A stretch of 64,000 bases of DNA from Halobacillus shinanisalinarum (GTDB lineage: Bacteria > Bacillota > Bacilli > Bacillales > Halobacillaceae). The notes under the pieces were generated by a model. That model worked only from the letters and a program-made list of their open reading frames with translations. It had not been told where the DNA came from and did no database searches. The position numbers and the translations under genes are program-made. Below, piece by piece: positions 35,888 to 44,515 of this stretch (positions are counted from its first letter, which is position 1; each line of letters starts with the position of its first letter). The DNA is taken from positions 1,178,001-1,242,000 of the forward strand of contig NZ_CP095074.1 in assembly GCF_022919835.1 (NCBI RefSeq), read 5' to 3'.

Positions 35888-36841
35888 TTATCTCTCAACA
35901 TCATCCCGATGCGTTTTGTTTATAAAATCAGTGAGTCTTGCTTTCCCAGGCAATCCTTCCACATCTCCATCAACCATTGTCACCATTGCTCCAACGGCAT
36001 TCCCACGTCTGACAGCTTCTTTCAACTCAAGTCCATCAATTATCCCTGACAAGCACCCGGCAGCAAAGCCATCACCTGCTCCAACGGGATCCACCACTTG
36101 TTCAACAGGAAAGCCCCCGACAAAACCTGTGGACCGGTCAGAGTGAACATAAGCCCCCTTTTTACCAAGCTTCATAATTACCGTTTTCGCCCCGTTATCA
36201 TAGAACGCTTGAGCTAATGACTCATGATCTGATTGACCAAATATAAATTCTGCTTCATCAATACCCGGCAAAACAATATCAGCCATCCCTGATAACTTAC
36301 GAAGCACCTGTCTAGCGTAGCTATCAGTCCATAGCTTTCGTCGCAAATTAGGGTCAAAGACAACCGTCACACCATTTCTACGGGCATACTCCATTGCTTT
36401 TAAAACGGTTTCAAAACAATGCTCACTTAGTGCCGGGGTAATGCCTGTTACATGAAGAAACCTCGCGTTCGAAATATACGTTTCATCTAAGTCATCATCT
36501 GACATCCGGCTCGCCGCCGAATCACTTCGATAATACTTCAGCCTTAATTCGTTGGCCGTTAATTTTTCCTTAAAATAAAGCCCCGTCGATGCAGAATCAT
36601 CAAACGTAACTTGACTGACATCGACCCCTTCTCCTCGTATAAAGGATTGGATCTTTTCGCCGAATTCATCCTTTCCAAGCCGACTGATCCAACCTGCCTG
36701 ATGGCCGAGCCTGGCAAGTCCAATCGCCACATTGGATTCAGCACCGGCAACTTTTGTTGAAAAATCACCAGCGTAACGCATAAGTCCGGAAGATTTCGGA
36801 GTGAACAACACCATCGTTTCCCCAAGTGTAATCACATCCAT
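35888..36841 (-). CDS. kdgK: 2-keto-3-deoxy-gluconate/galactonate kinase (PfkB family)
   Basis: I choose the ATG at 36841 (MDVITLGETM), preceded by GAGAGGAGG; the open frame extends upstream into the regulator gene. About 317 residues of ribokinase fold. LGETMVLFTP, AGAESNVAIGLARLG, FDPNLRRKLW, and the catalytic DPVGAGDGFAAGCL motif (Asp as base) are visible. It phosphorylates KDG or KDGal from ATP. Stands between the IclR regulator (17 bases downstream of its stop) and the aldolase. Confidence 0.92.
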   Translation of the reverse strand: MDVITLGETMVLFTPKSSGLMRYAGDFSTKVAGAESNVAIGLARLGHQAGWISRLGKDEFGEKIQSFIRGEGVDVSQVTFDDSASTGLYFKEKLTANELRLKYYRSDSAASRMSDDDLDETYISNARFLHVTGITPALSEHCFETVLKAMEYARRNGVTVVFDPNLRRKLWTDSYARQVLRKLSGMADIVLPGIDEAEFIFGQSDHESLAQAFYDNGAKTVIMKLGKKGAYVHSDRSTGFVGGFPVEQVVDPVGAGDGFAAGCLSGIIDGLELKEAVRRGNAVGAMVTMVDGDVEGLPGKARLTDFINKTHRDDVER

Positions 36842-36857
36842 AACGTTCGCCTCCTCT

Positions 36858-37601
36858 CTAAAACCCAGTCCGTTCAGAAATCGTCTTTGCTGTAGACAAT
36901 AACTCTTTAGCAATTTCCGATTGGCGTGGGTACACTCTGTTTTTTGGTCCAGCAACACTAATTGCTGCAATCATTTCTCCAGCTGCATTGAATATTGGCG
37001 CAGCTAAACAATAAAGACCGCCCTCATTCTCTTCATCATCAATGGAATAGCCTTGTTCGCGGAATTGTAAAAGCTGTTCATTTAATGCATCTGGGTCTGT
37101 GATTGTATTTTTTGTAATCGCCGGCATCTCCATTTGTGATAGGATATTGTTTTTGACTTGTTCTGGTAAAAAGGCGAGAAAGGCTTTCCCGAGTCCTGTA
37201 CAGTACATCGGCTTTCTCATCCCGATTTGCGCACTCGTACGAACCGATCGATAATTATCAACCTTTGCAAGATAGACGAGTTCCTGTTCTAACATCACCG
37301 CCATAAAAACGGTCTCCTCCACGTTCTCCATTAACTGCCGGAGATACGGCTGGGCCTCAGCATTCACATCCAGGGTTTCCAGCGCTCTTGTCCCGATCTG
37401 AATCAGCTTCGGACCGAGTTTATAGGTCTTTCGCTCTGTTACTGATAAAAACTGGCTCATCTCCATCGTTTGCAGCAAATGAAAGGTACTGCTTTGCGGC
37501 AGCGATAGTTTATCAGCAATTTCCCTAAGTGTCAGTCCTCCCGGAAACTCCTTTAATAAATCTAGTATATTCATCACACGATCAGCAGACTTAACTGTCA
37601 T
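36858..37601 (-). CDS. IclR-family transcriptional regulator (KdgR-like)
   Basis: A 247-residue IclR protein. N-terminal winged helix-turn-helix (residues 5-65, GGLTLREIADKLSLPQSSTFHLLQ) and a C-terminal effector domain with GLGKAFLAFLP, EENEGGLYCLAAPIF and AAISVAGPKNRV. First gene of the galactonate operon and so probably autoregulated; an inverted repeat (37618-37633) and a good cre site (37673-37686) lie just upstream. Effector is probably KDG or KDGal. Confidence 0.9.
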   Translation of the reverse strand: MTVKSADRVMNILDLLKEFPGGLTLREIADKLSLPQSSTFHLLQTMEMSQFLSVTERKTYKLGPKLIQIGTRALETLDVNAEAQPYLRQLMENVEETVFMAVMLEQELVYLAKVDNYRSVRTSAQIGMRKPMYCTGLGKAFLAFLPEQVKNNILSQMEMPAITKNTITDPDALNEQLLQFREQGYSIDDEENEGGLYCLAAPIFNAAGEMIAAISVAGPKNRVYPRQSEIAKELLSTAKTISERTGF

Positions 37602-37617
37602 CGCTTCACACCCTTTT

Positions 37618-37633
37618 ATTCACGTATGTGAAT
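37618..37633. promoter_or_regulatory. Inverted repeat, candidate IclR operator
   Basis: ATTCACGTATGTGAAT: six-base arms ATTCAC and GTGAAT around GTAT, located 17 bases before the IclR start codon. Position and symmetry fit an autoregulatory operator; not proven. Confidence 0.5.
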
Positions 37634-37672
37634 CAACTTCTTATATATGAATTCTAAATAAATGCTATCACA

Positions 37673-37686
37673 ATAAAACGCTTTCA
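37673..37686. promoter_or_regulatory. cre site upstream of the galactonate operon
   Basis: The minus strand reads TGAAAGCGTTTTAT, a very good match to the CcpA consensus. Predicts glucose repression of the whole iclR-kdgK-aldolase-dgoD-permease unit. Confidence 0.75.
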
Positions 37687-37796
37687 TCAATAGACAAAAT
37701 ACATTATGTTTCGTTCAGACCATTCTGATGGGGCTGAGTCACATCAACTTTCAAGCTTATGTACACACAGCTTCTTACCCATTTAGAATAGAGAAA

Positions 37797-37835
37797 AGTC
37801 GATGGATTTAGTGGAGTAAACTAAATCCATCGACT
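37797..37835. terminator. Terminator of the asparaginase gene
   Basis: Sixteen-base perfect arms AGTCGATGGATTTAGT around the loop GGAGTAA. Followed by ATTTTTC on the plus strand and TTTTCTC on the minus strand. Confidence 0.88.
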
Positions 37836-37876
37836 ATTTTTCTTTCTCTATTAATCTTAAAACCTGTTCTCAAGGA

Positions 37877-38920
37877 TTATGATAAATGATTTGAATTAAA
37901 CCCTGATTGCGACTTTTCCAGTACGAATGACGGGATGATTTCACCAATAATTTCATTCCTCGCATTTCGAATCTTTGGTTGATAGTACTTGTCTAATCCT
38001 TGCACCTGAGAATCTGTAAGTATGTTTAATTGAACTAGGATTTCCATTACAAATGGGTATAAGGCTCTCTTATAATCCCCATCCTCTATTTTCACAGCTA
38101 TCCCGAGCCCTGTTTCTTTATCACCAATGCAATAAACAGATTCCGCCCCTAATTTTCCAAAAAACCTTCCACTTCCTACGTTCATGAAGTCCGTACAGAA
38201 TCGATCTGTACCAGCCACCATCTCAGGATGCTTTGTCATAGCGCCCGTAATACGTGCGACTGCATTCGCACGTTTTTCACCAAACGCCTCTGGGCGGGCA
38301 AGTCTGGCAAAAGTATGAGCCAGTTTATCAATCGGCAGCCCAAACACAGGCACACCGCAGCCATCCAATCCAATTGCTATTTCTGCTTTAGGATACTGTG
38401 CTGCTTCCGCCATTGTATTCAAAATTCGTTGTTGGACAGGATGTTCCTGCTTATAATAATCATCCAAGGATTCCCCGAGGTACTTAGCTGTGAGCAGCAT
38501 CCCCGTATGTTTCCCAGAGCAATTGCTGTAAAGCGGTGTTGGTTCTTGTTTTTGTTGAATCAAAGAGCGATAAACATCATCCGAGAAAGGAATGTGACTT
38601 CCGCACTGAAGATTTTCTTCATATAGACCAGCCCTTTTTAATAAGTTGGACACCGTTGAAGTATGCTGTTCTTCACTGCTGTGGGAAGAGCAAAACAGTG
38701 CTAAGTCTTTATCCTGCAAGTTATAATAATCTGCAGCCCCCGTTTCTACAATCGGAATCGTTTGAATCGGTTTGACAGATGAACGAGCATAAGTGACTCG
38801 CTGCGGATTACCGATAGAATATAACAGGTCACCGTCAGTGTTTACAATCGCAGCATGACCAAAGTGAGAACTTTCCATTCTACCGCCTCTATGTACTTCA
38901 ATAACTTTTTTATATGACAT
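37877..38920 (-). CDS. Asparaginase II family protein
   Basis: A 347-residue protein. The N-terminal EVHRGGRMESSHFGHAAIV, SSVKPIQTIP, LFCSSHSSEEQH, CGSHIPFS and SNCSGKHTGML motifs are those of the asparaginase-II (PF06089-like) family known from Rhizobium and Thermus AnsA-type enzymes, unrelated to the usual type I/II bacterial asparaginases. Probably hydrolyses L-asparagine or a related amide. Single gene with its own terminator, cytoplasmic (no signal peptide). Confidence 0.85.
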   Translation of the reverse strand: MSYKKVIEVHRGGRMESSHFGHAAIVNTDGDLLYSIGNPQRVTYARSSVKPIQTIPIVETGAADYYNLQDKDLALFCSSHSSEEQHTSTVSNLLKRAGLYEENLQCGSHIPFSDDVYRSLIQQKQEPTPLYSNCSGKHTGMLLTAKYLGESLDDYYKQEHPVQQRILNTMAEAAQYPKAEIAIGLDGCGVPVFGLPIDKLAHTFARLARPEAFGEKRANAVARITGAMTKHPEMVAGTDRFCTDFMNVGSGRFFGKLGAESVYCIGDKETGLGIAVKIEDGDYKRALYPFVMEILVQLNILTDSQVQGLDKYYQPKIRNARNEIIGEIIPSFVLEKSQSGFNSNHLS

Positions 38921-39253
38921 ACGTAAAACCCCCGGAACTTATTAGCAAATATATACTAACTAGTGTGAATATACGTCGACAATAATTTTCTGTCAATTAA
39001 CTTAGAACCTATATGGTCATGTTCCAGTGAAATGCTATTGTAGGCTTTGACACTATAAGAGGTTGTTTCAATAAGTACCAAATGATAAGCGGCGAATCTC
39101 TTCGTTGGCTTGCTTCTAATTTGGCAACTTTTTGAACACTCACTATAAGGGGTTAAGTACTTCGAATAAATTATAGGATAAAAAGCCCATGACTTTTTAT
39201 AAACTACCCAAGCCATGGACTTTACTCTTCCAATAAAACAAAAGATCAACTTC
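38921..39253. other. Gene-free interval with a repeat fragment
   Basis: 333 bases between the asparaginase start and the PdxA-like gene end. It holds the promoter of the asparaginase gene and the repeat fragment at 39064-39107. A 97-codon minus-strand open frame here has no ribosome site and overlaps the repeat, so I do not call it. Confidence 0.45.
39064..39107 (+). repeat. Truncated copy of the repeat found at 32295-32516
   Basis: About 44 bases including ACCAAATGATAA-CGGCG and TCTTCGTTG, matching the start of the element at 32516 (read on the minus strand) with only a few mismatches. The remainder of the element is absent, replaced by unrelated sequence. Confidence 0.6.
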
Positions 39254-40248
39254 TTATTTTGCAGGAGCTAACTCAATCGCTTGATTTAAAGCTTCAAGCA
39301 TACTTTTCTCATCAGCCACCCCTGAGCCGGCAATGTCAAATGCTGTCCCGTGATCTACACTTGTACGTATGATCGGAAGACCAACTGTGATATTCACTCC
39401 TGCATCAAGCCCCAGAACCTTGATTGGCCCGTGCCCTTGATCATGGTACATAGCCACCACAATATCAAAGTCTCCTCTTACAGCCCTAAAGAACAGGGTA
39501 TCTGCAGGCAAGGGACCTTGTACGTCAATCCCTTCTTGCTGGGCACGCTCCACTCCAGGAATCACTTTTTCTTCTTCTTCGCCATTTCCAAACAAACCAT
39601 TTTCACCAGCATGAGGGTTAATCCCGCACACCGCAATTTTTGGCTGATTGTTCCCTGCGCTTTTTAGTGTATCATGGGCCATCCTCACTACATCATAGAC
39701 ACGATCAGGATTAATCATTTTCACTGCATCTAGTAATCCAACATGAGTTGTCACATGAATCACTTTTAATTTAGGAGAGGACAGCATCATTGAAAAATCT
39801 TTCGTGTTTGTCAGTTCTGCTAGTATTTCCGTATGACCTGGATACAAATGCCCCCTTTGTGAAGAGCTTCCTTATTAAGAGGAGCGGTACAAATCGCATC
39901 GATTTTCCCCTTGTTAGCAAGTTCAATAGCTGTACTCAAATATTCAAATGCAGCATGACCTGCTTCAGTAGATACCTCTCCGTAGGCTAGATTTTCCGGT
40001 AAGAGATCTAGATCAAGACAGAGAATATCATCATTTTGAATTTTGAATTCCTCGTCTTTTTTCACTGTCTTGAACGTGACATCAATGTCAAGCACCCGAG
40101 CCGCCCGCTCAAGCATTTTTTGATCCCCTATGACTAATGGAATGGCTTGGTCATTAATACGGTGGTGAGCCAGGCTTTTCATGATTATTTCCGGCCCCAC
40201 ACCTGCTGCATCACCCATAGTGATACCGATGATTGGTTTCTTGCTCAT
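39254..40248 (-). pseudogene. PdxA2-like 4-phospho-sugar-acid dehydrogenase, broken by a -1 shift in a C5 run
   Basis: I take ATG 40248 (MSKKPIIGIT), preceded by AAAGGAG. GITMGDAAGVGPEI opens the protein, and the metal-binding histidine is in MYHDQGHGP with HGTAFDIAG near the end, all PdxA-family marks. The frame is lost at five C bases 39851-39855; one added G on the coding strand gives NKEALHKGGHLYPGHTE and an open frame of about 331 residues, the normal length. Beside a DUF1537 kinase it is more likely a D-threonate/D-erythronate-4-phosphate dehydrogenase (PdxA2) than a vitamin B6 enzyme. Confidence 0.88.
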
Positions 40249-41548
40249 TTTCACTTTCTCCTTTCAACTGTTGAATAGCATTGTAAATAGACGCAGGTTC
40301 TCCAAAGGCTCCTGCTTTTGTAATAACCTGGATTGAAGTTTCTACACCGAGCAGGCTTCCTTGAGGGATCCCCGCTTCAAGTTGACGGGTGAGTCTGAAT
40401 CCTGTAGCGCCTAAACAATGAGCAACATACTTTGCCGTGTCTCCTCCAGTTAAAACTAAGGCACGCAAATCAGAAACTTGTTCTATCACTTCTTTTGTAA
40501 TTGCTCCTAATGCTTGTGAGATTCTGCTTCCCACTTCCATCGGCGTCATTTTCATTTGCTTAGCTAAAGCTTTCACTTTCTCTCTTGCCTCTTGTGTAGA
40601 AGGTACATATAAAACAACACTTTTTTGGTTGTTAAATGCTTCTACACAAGAATTTATATATATCTGTTTATATTTATCCCATTCGTCTCGAAAAATTTGT
40701 TCTGTCTCTACTTCTACCGATTGCGTGTCTTGTTGCGTAACAGCATATTTAATTTGACCTTGTGTAGTTTGAGAAAGACTTCCGCATACGGTAAGAACCT
40801 GTGAATATGGAATCGTTTCTTTATGAACTTTTTCCCCGCTAATCTGAAGAACATCTGGAAGCACTTCCGCCAAACCCGCAGACCCTGCCCACACAACTTG
40901 ATCAGTGTACTTATTTATCTGCTCCGCAATCTCTTTTAAATCGCCCTGATCCCGCGCGTCACAAACTAGGTAGTGAACACCTTCTTGCTCTAAACGTTTT
41001 AATTTCTCCTGCCAAGCTTCTGTGCCCCCTGATAATACCTGTGTGTCAATCTCTACTACCTTCTCGTTTGTTTGCTTTTGAATAATAGAAGCAATACGAG
41101 CTTCTTTTACAGGATGTTTCGGGTCTTGTGCAAGCTCCGTCTCCGAAATAGGGGTTCCTTTCAGCAAATGGACCCCCTTTTCGGTAGTACGTCCGTAAGG
41201 GGGAAAGGCAGGGGCAACTACAAGGAAGGTAGGGGCAAAAACCTCCTTCATTGCCTGTAGTTCAACTCCTATATACCCTCTTAACGTCGAATCCATTTTC
41301 TTATAAATATGCTGATAACCAGTTTCAAATAAGAATTGAGCTGATTTTTTAGTAGTTTGATAGGCTTGGTCTTTGCTAAGGGCCCTTGAATCTGTATCAA
41401 TGACAATGGTTTCATCGAGTTTCTGATCTTGATCAGGAATCTGGAAAAATACAGAGGTTTCCAAGCCTTTCTCTTTCAATTGCACACCACTATCATTAGC
41501 ACCAGTTAGATCGTCTGCAATAATTCCAAATTTATAGTTCATCCGCAA
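40211..41548 (-). CDS. DUF1537 four-carbon acid sugar kinase (DtnK/DenK/OtnK type)
   Basis: A 445-residue kinase. The N-terminal IIADDLTGANDSGVQL is the signature of DUF1537 kinases, with KKMDSTLRG and VVAPAFPPYGR in the substrate domain and LTGGDTA, GATGF and PQGSLLG in the ATP-binding C-terminal domain. These enzymes phosphorylate D-threonate, D-erythronate, L-threonate or similar four-carbon acids. Its end overlaps the PdxA-like gene by 38 bases, an arrangement known for the D-threonate pathway. Downstream of a KdgT-type permease. Confidence 0.88.
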   Translation of the reverse strand: MRMNYKFGIIADDLTGANDSGVQLKEKGLETSVFFQIPDQDQKLDETIVIDTDSRALSKDQAYQTTKKSAQFLFETGYQHIYKKMDSTLRGYIGVELQAMKEVFAPTFLVVAPAFPPYGRTTEKGVHLLKGTPISETELAQDPKHPVKEARIASIIQKQTNEKVVEIDTQVLSGGTEAWQEKLKRLEQEGVHYLVCDARDQGDLKEIAEQINKYTDQVVWAGSAGLAEVLPDVLQISGEKVHKETIPYSQVLTVCGSLSQTTQGQIKYAVTQQDTQSVEVETEQIFRDEWDKYKQIYINSCVEAFNNQKSVVLYVPSTQEAREKVKALAKQMKMTPMEVGSRISQALGAITKEVIEQVSDLRALVLTGGDTAKYVAHCLGATGFRLTRQLEAGIPQGSLLGVETSIQVITKAGAFGEPASIYNAIQQLKGESENEQETNHRYHYG

Positions 41549-41572
41549 CTCCTCACTTCCATCGAAAACTAA

Positions 41573-42577
41573 CTATGCTGTGGCATTACGTTTATAATCT
41601 TCTGCATAGTCATCAGGTAATTTGACACCTTTTTTCTCTAATCGTTTGACTAAGAAACCAACATAAATCGGAAGTAGTATCGCTGTCGTTACAGTGGATG
41701 CGGCAACCTGGACTGTTGCTAGTTCAACAACCCCAGCAAAACCCGCGTTAGCTGCTGCAATGGCCGCAGGTGTCGCGACAGCATTTCCAGCCGTTGATCC
41801 TTCAGCTGCTCCTGCTATAGGGTTCCATTTGAAGGCTTTAAATACAAAGTATCCTGCTGTACCTGTAACAAATGTAGTGGCCAAACCTAGTAATATTCCT
41901 GATAAGCCACCTTCAATAATTTTGCTAAAATCAATGCCCATACCAAGTGCAAAAGCGAAAAACGGAATGAGCATGGAGCTTCCTTGGTCGAGGAACGATC
42001 TCATTTCTTCATCAAGATTACCTAGCACCATCCCTACAATAATAGGCAGTAAAACGGCGATAAATGAAGTGATAGAGAATAATCCATCAACAAATCCCAT
42101 CGCACCAAAAATAGATAAGGCTACCATCGTAAAGAAAGGTCCATCGTTTAGAGCTAGCAATGAATACGCGGCTCGGTCTGTTTTATTACCGTATTGCCCA
42201 ACTACTGCAATATAAAGACCACCGTTACTATTGGTCATTGCAGCGATGATGGCGATAGGAGCAAGACCCAGCCAAAGTCCGTTTTCACCAGCAAAGAAGT
42301 ATGCCAACAGGCCAAAAGCAGCTCCCACTATCCATTTAGTCGTTAGAAGTGTAGCTCCTTTACCAAGGCTGACCCCTACAGTCTTCAAGTTGATTTGAGC
42401 CCCTGTGCATAAAAGGAACAAGGCAATTAACGTACTGGCACCATCTACGAACAATGCTTGCGTGAAGTTGCCAATCCGCAGTAAATCGGGGACGAGTGTA
42501 TTAAGAATTGCTGCTAATAGCAACGGTACTACCATCATACCGCCGGGAATCTTCTCCAAAGTTGCTTTGATTTTCAT
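41573..42577 (-). CDS. kdgT: KdgT-family 2-keto-3-deoxygluconate permease
   Basis: I choose the ATG at 42577 (MKIKATLEKIPGG), preceded by GAGGGAGGAAG; the open frame extends further upstream. About 334 residues and ten membrane helices. GGMMVVPLLLAAILNTL, LLCTGAQINLKT, TNSNGGLYIAV and EGSTAGNAVATPAAIAA are the typical KdgT segments. First gene of an operon with the DUF1537 kinase and the PdxA2-like gene, so here it probably imports a four-carbon sugar acid instead of KDG. Promoter and cre are visible upstream. Confidence 0.88.
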   Translation of the reverse strand: MKIKATLEKIPGGMMVVPLLLAAILNTLVPDLLRIGNFTQALFVDGASTLIALFLLCTGAQINLKTVGVSLGKGATLLTTKWIVGAAFGLLAYFFAGENGLWLGLAPIAIIAAMTNSNGGLYIAVVGQYGNKTDRAAYSLLALNDGPFFTMVALSIFGAMGFVDGLFSITSFIAVLLPIIVGMVLGNLDEEMRSFLDQGSSMLIPFFAFALGMGIDFSKIIEGGLSGILLGLATTFVTGTAGYFVFKAFKWNPIAGAAEGSTAGNAVATPAAIAAANAGFAGVVELATVQVAASTVTTAILLPIYVGFLVKRLEKKGVKLPDDYAEDYKRNATA

Positions 42578-42628
42578 CTTTCTTCCTCCCTCTTTTATTT
42601 TTGTTGAATAATTAAACACTAAATATAA

Positions 42629-42642
42629 TTAAAACGTTTTCA
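42629..42642. promoter_or_regulatory. cre site at the kdgT promoter
   Basis: The minus strand reads TGAAAACGTTTTAA. It sits seven bases beyond the -10 element and so spans the likely transcription start, a classic repressing position for CcpA. Confidence 0.65.
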
Positions 42643-42648
42643 TATTCC

Positions 42649-42677
42649 ATTTTAAAATAAAAAGTCTTAATATGCAA
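42649..42677 (-). promoter_or_regulatory. SigA-type promoter of the kdgT operon
   Basis: On the minus strand: -35 TTGCAT, 17-base spacer, -10 TAAAAT. No -24/-12 (GG-N10-GC) sigma-54 promoter is seen in the gap, although the adjacent regulator belongs to a sigma-54 activator-like family. The motif TTGTTGCA overlaps the -35. Confidence 0.6.
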
Positions 42678-42747
42678 CAAATTAAAAAGAAATAATAAAT
42701 GAAAATACTAGACCAATCATAAATATGTTTATTTTTGCAACAATAAA

Positions 42748-42772
42748 CGCAAGCTTATGAATTAAGCTTGCG
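42748..42772. terminator. Terminator overlapping the end of the PrpR-type regulator
   Basis: Ten-base perfect arms CGCAAGCTTA around the loop TGAAT. The stem includes the last codons and stop of the regulator gene (stop at 42755). GTTTATTG follows on the minus strand. Confidence 0.7.
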
Positions 42773-44515
42773 CCACAATGTCGTTCTATTTATTCCAAGT
42801 CTTTTAGCTGCTCTCGATTGATTCATACCTTCTTGCTCCATGACTTTTCGGATAATCGTTTTTTCCATATGCTTTAGATCACCCTCTATGTGAAGATTTT
42901 CGGATGAATCCTCTTCGGTAGAATGACCTTGTTTTAACTTGCTGATCACTTTCGCAGCACCTGATGGTTCAACGTAGTAGCCGCTACTGTTTAGGATTAA
43001 CTCTTCCGTAACTTGTTTTAATTGATCAATGTTGCCCGGCCAATGATAATTCTGGAGTATTTCTAAAGCTTTAGGCCGTATTCCGATGGTTTCACAACCA
43101 TTTTTTGTATGAGCTTCTGTGATAAACGATTGTATAAACTCCTGTATATCTTCCATACGTTCTCTCAGCGGAAGAAAATGCATATTTAGCTTTGCCATTT
43201 TATAATACAAATCATGACTAAACAGCCCTTGTTCTAGGAGGGAATGCACGGAATGATCAGAAACGGCTATGATGCGAAATTGACTGGATAATCGATAGAG
43301 CAATTTCAGCATAAGACCTTGGGCATCTAAATTAAGTTTATGAATATTATTGCAGACGAAAGTACCTGGTTCAAGCAAAGGAGGGTGTTCATTTTCGATT
43401 AATATTTTCAGATCCTGAGAAGATAAATACTCTGCATCCATTAAAACAATAGGCGCAGATTGACCAAACATTTCAAAATGTAGATTACGGGCAAAGGTCA
43501 TTTTCCCCGTACCTGGTTCTCCCTCCAACCATATAGAAGAATCCACCTTAGCATAATCCGCTAAATTGTCCTCCATCTGTATAGCTATCGAACTACTCCC
43601 TGAAATGGGTACATGTGACGTATGTGTAGCTACTTGCATTCCCTCTACACGTTTATTAAAGTACGATTTTTGAAATAAAAAACACACAATTCGCTCTTTT
43701 ATATCTGCTAAATACCCGTAGACCTCGTACATCGTATGATTTATTTCAACTTTACTCCATTGACTACGCTTATCCTCAAGAACTCGGCTTAACATCTGGT
43801 TGATCATGGGGAGCTCCATCACATCTTTTGCTCCCAATACTTCTTTTAAAATTTTATTTTCTACAATGATTTTTCCATTGGCATCTACCATGAGAAGAGC
43901 CTGGGGTAGAGTATCCAATAACTGTGCATGCAACGAATGGTGGCGATGTAATCTATCAAAAAGTTTATGCATTCTTTTCGCTTCATCAAATGCTTCCATA
44001 ATCGCCTCTTTTCCTGAGGTGATCAATATACCTTGAAGCCCAACTTTCTCTGCATTTTGAACAGTTACCACATCACCAATTACGACCCCGTATTTCTCTT
44101 GTTTCAACACCTTCAAGTGCCCAGCAACTTCTTCTTCATTTTGAATAGTTACCGTTTTAACATCCATATCTAAAATACTGCATATCGTGGAGGCCCCTTG
44201 AGAGATATTAGGAAAACCGACTAGAGCTGCTTTACCTCGCATTCCTTTAAGCAAAGTAAAAACACGTAACATATCATATCCCGTTACTTTTATATCGACA
44301 ACTGGCATTCCAACAGCTTCTTCAATTAAAGAGGCTGTACCTCCACGACTAATAATCACATCATATCCTTGTGATTCTGCGTTACGGGCAATCTTTACCC
44401 CTTCTTCTAAGTTTCCAATATGAATATCAATGCTTAATTGATCCTGCTCAAACTTCCAAAGTTTCATCGCTTCCGCTAATCCCTGGTAAGGTGCTACCAC
44501 CAGAACTTTTATCAT
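42755..44515 (-). CDS. PrpR-N / AAA / Fis regulator, sigma-54 activator-like but lacking GAFTGA
   Basis: I choose the ATG at 44515, six bases after GAGGG. About 586 residues. Residues 1-185 form a PrpR_N sensor domain (RGGTASLIEEAVGMPVVDI region), followed by a PAS-like part, then an AAA domain with Walker A GEPGTGKMTFARN around residue 335, and a C-terminal Fis-type helix (QSRAAKRLGINRTTLWRKL). The AAA domain has no GAFTGA loop and its Walker B reads FVCNNIHKL where LFLDEI is expected. It should not drive sigma-54 polymerase; compare TyrR. Likely regulator of the kdgT-kinase-PdxA2 operon. Confidence 0.85.
   Translation of the reverse strand: MIKVLVVAPYQGLAEAMKLWKFEQDQLSIDIHIGNLEEGVKIARNAESQGYDVIISRGGTASLIEEAVGMPVVDIKVTGYDMLRVFTLLKGMRGKAALVGFPNISQGASTICSILDMDVKTVTIQNEEEVAGHLKVLKQEKYGVVIGDVVTVQNAEKVGLQGILITSGKEAIMEAFDEAKRMHKLFDRLHRHHSLHAQLLDTLPQALLMVDANGKIIVENKILKEVLGAKDVMELPMINQMLSRVLEDKRSQWSKVEINHTMYEVYGYLADIKERIVCFLFQKSYFNKRVEGMQVATHTSHVPISGSSSIAIQMEDNLADYAKVDSSIWLEGEPGTGKMTFARNLHFEMFGQSAPIVLMDAEYLSSQDLKILIENEHPPLLEPGTFVCNNIHKLNLDAQGLMLKLLYRLSSQFRIIAVSDHSVHSLLEQGLFSHDLYYKMAKLNMHFLPLRERMEDIQEFIQSFITEAHTKNGCETIGIRPKALEILQNYHWPGNIDQLKQVTEELILNSSGYYVEPSGAAKVISKLKQGHSTEEDSSENLHIEGDLKHMEKTIIRKVMEQEGMNQSRAAKRLGINRTTLWRKLNS

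Noticed and set aside
38956..39249. A 97-codon minus-strand frame
   Set aside because: No start context, and it runs through a repeat fragment on the other strand.
40211..40254. A frameshift at the junction of the DUF1537 kinase and PdxA2-like genes
   Set aside because: The 38-base overlap includes a proper AAAGGAG site and ATG for the second gene and a normal kinase end, so it is a natural overlap.
42578..42754. A sigma-54 promoter for the kdgT operon
   Set aside because: No GG-N10-GC element is present, whereas a good SigA-type promoter is.
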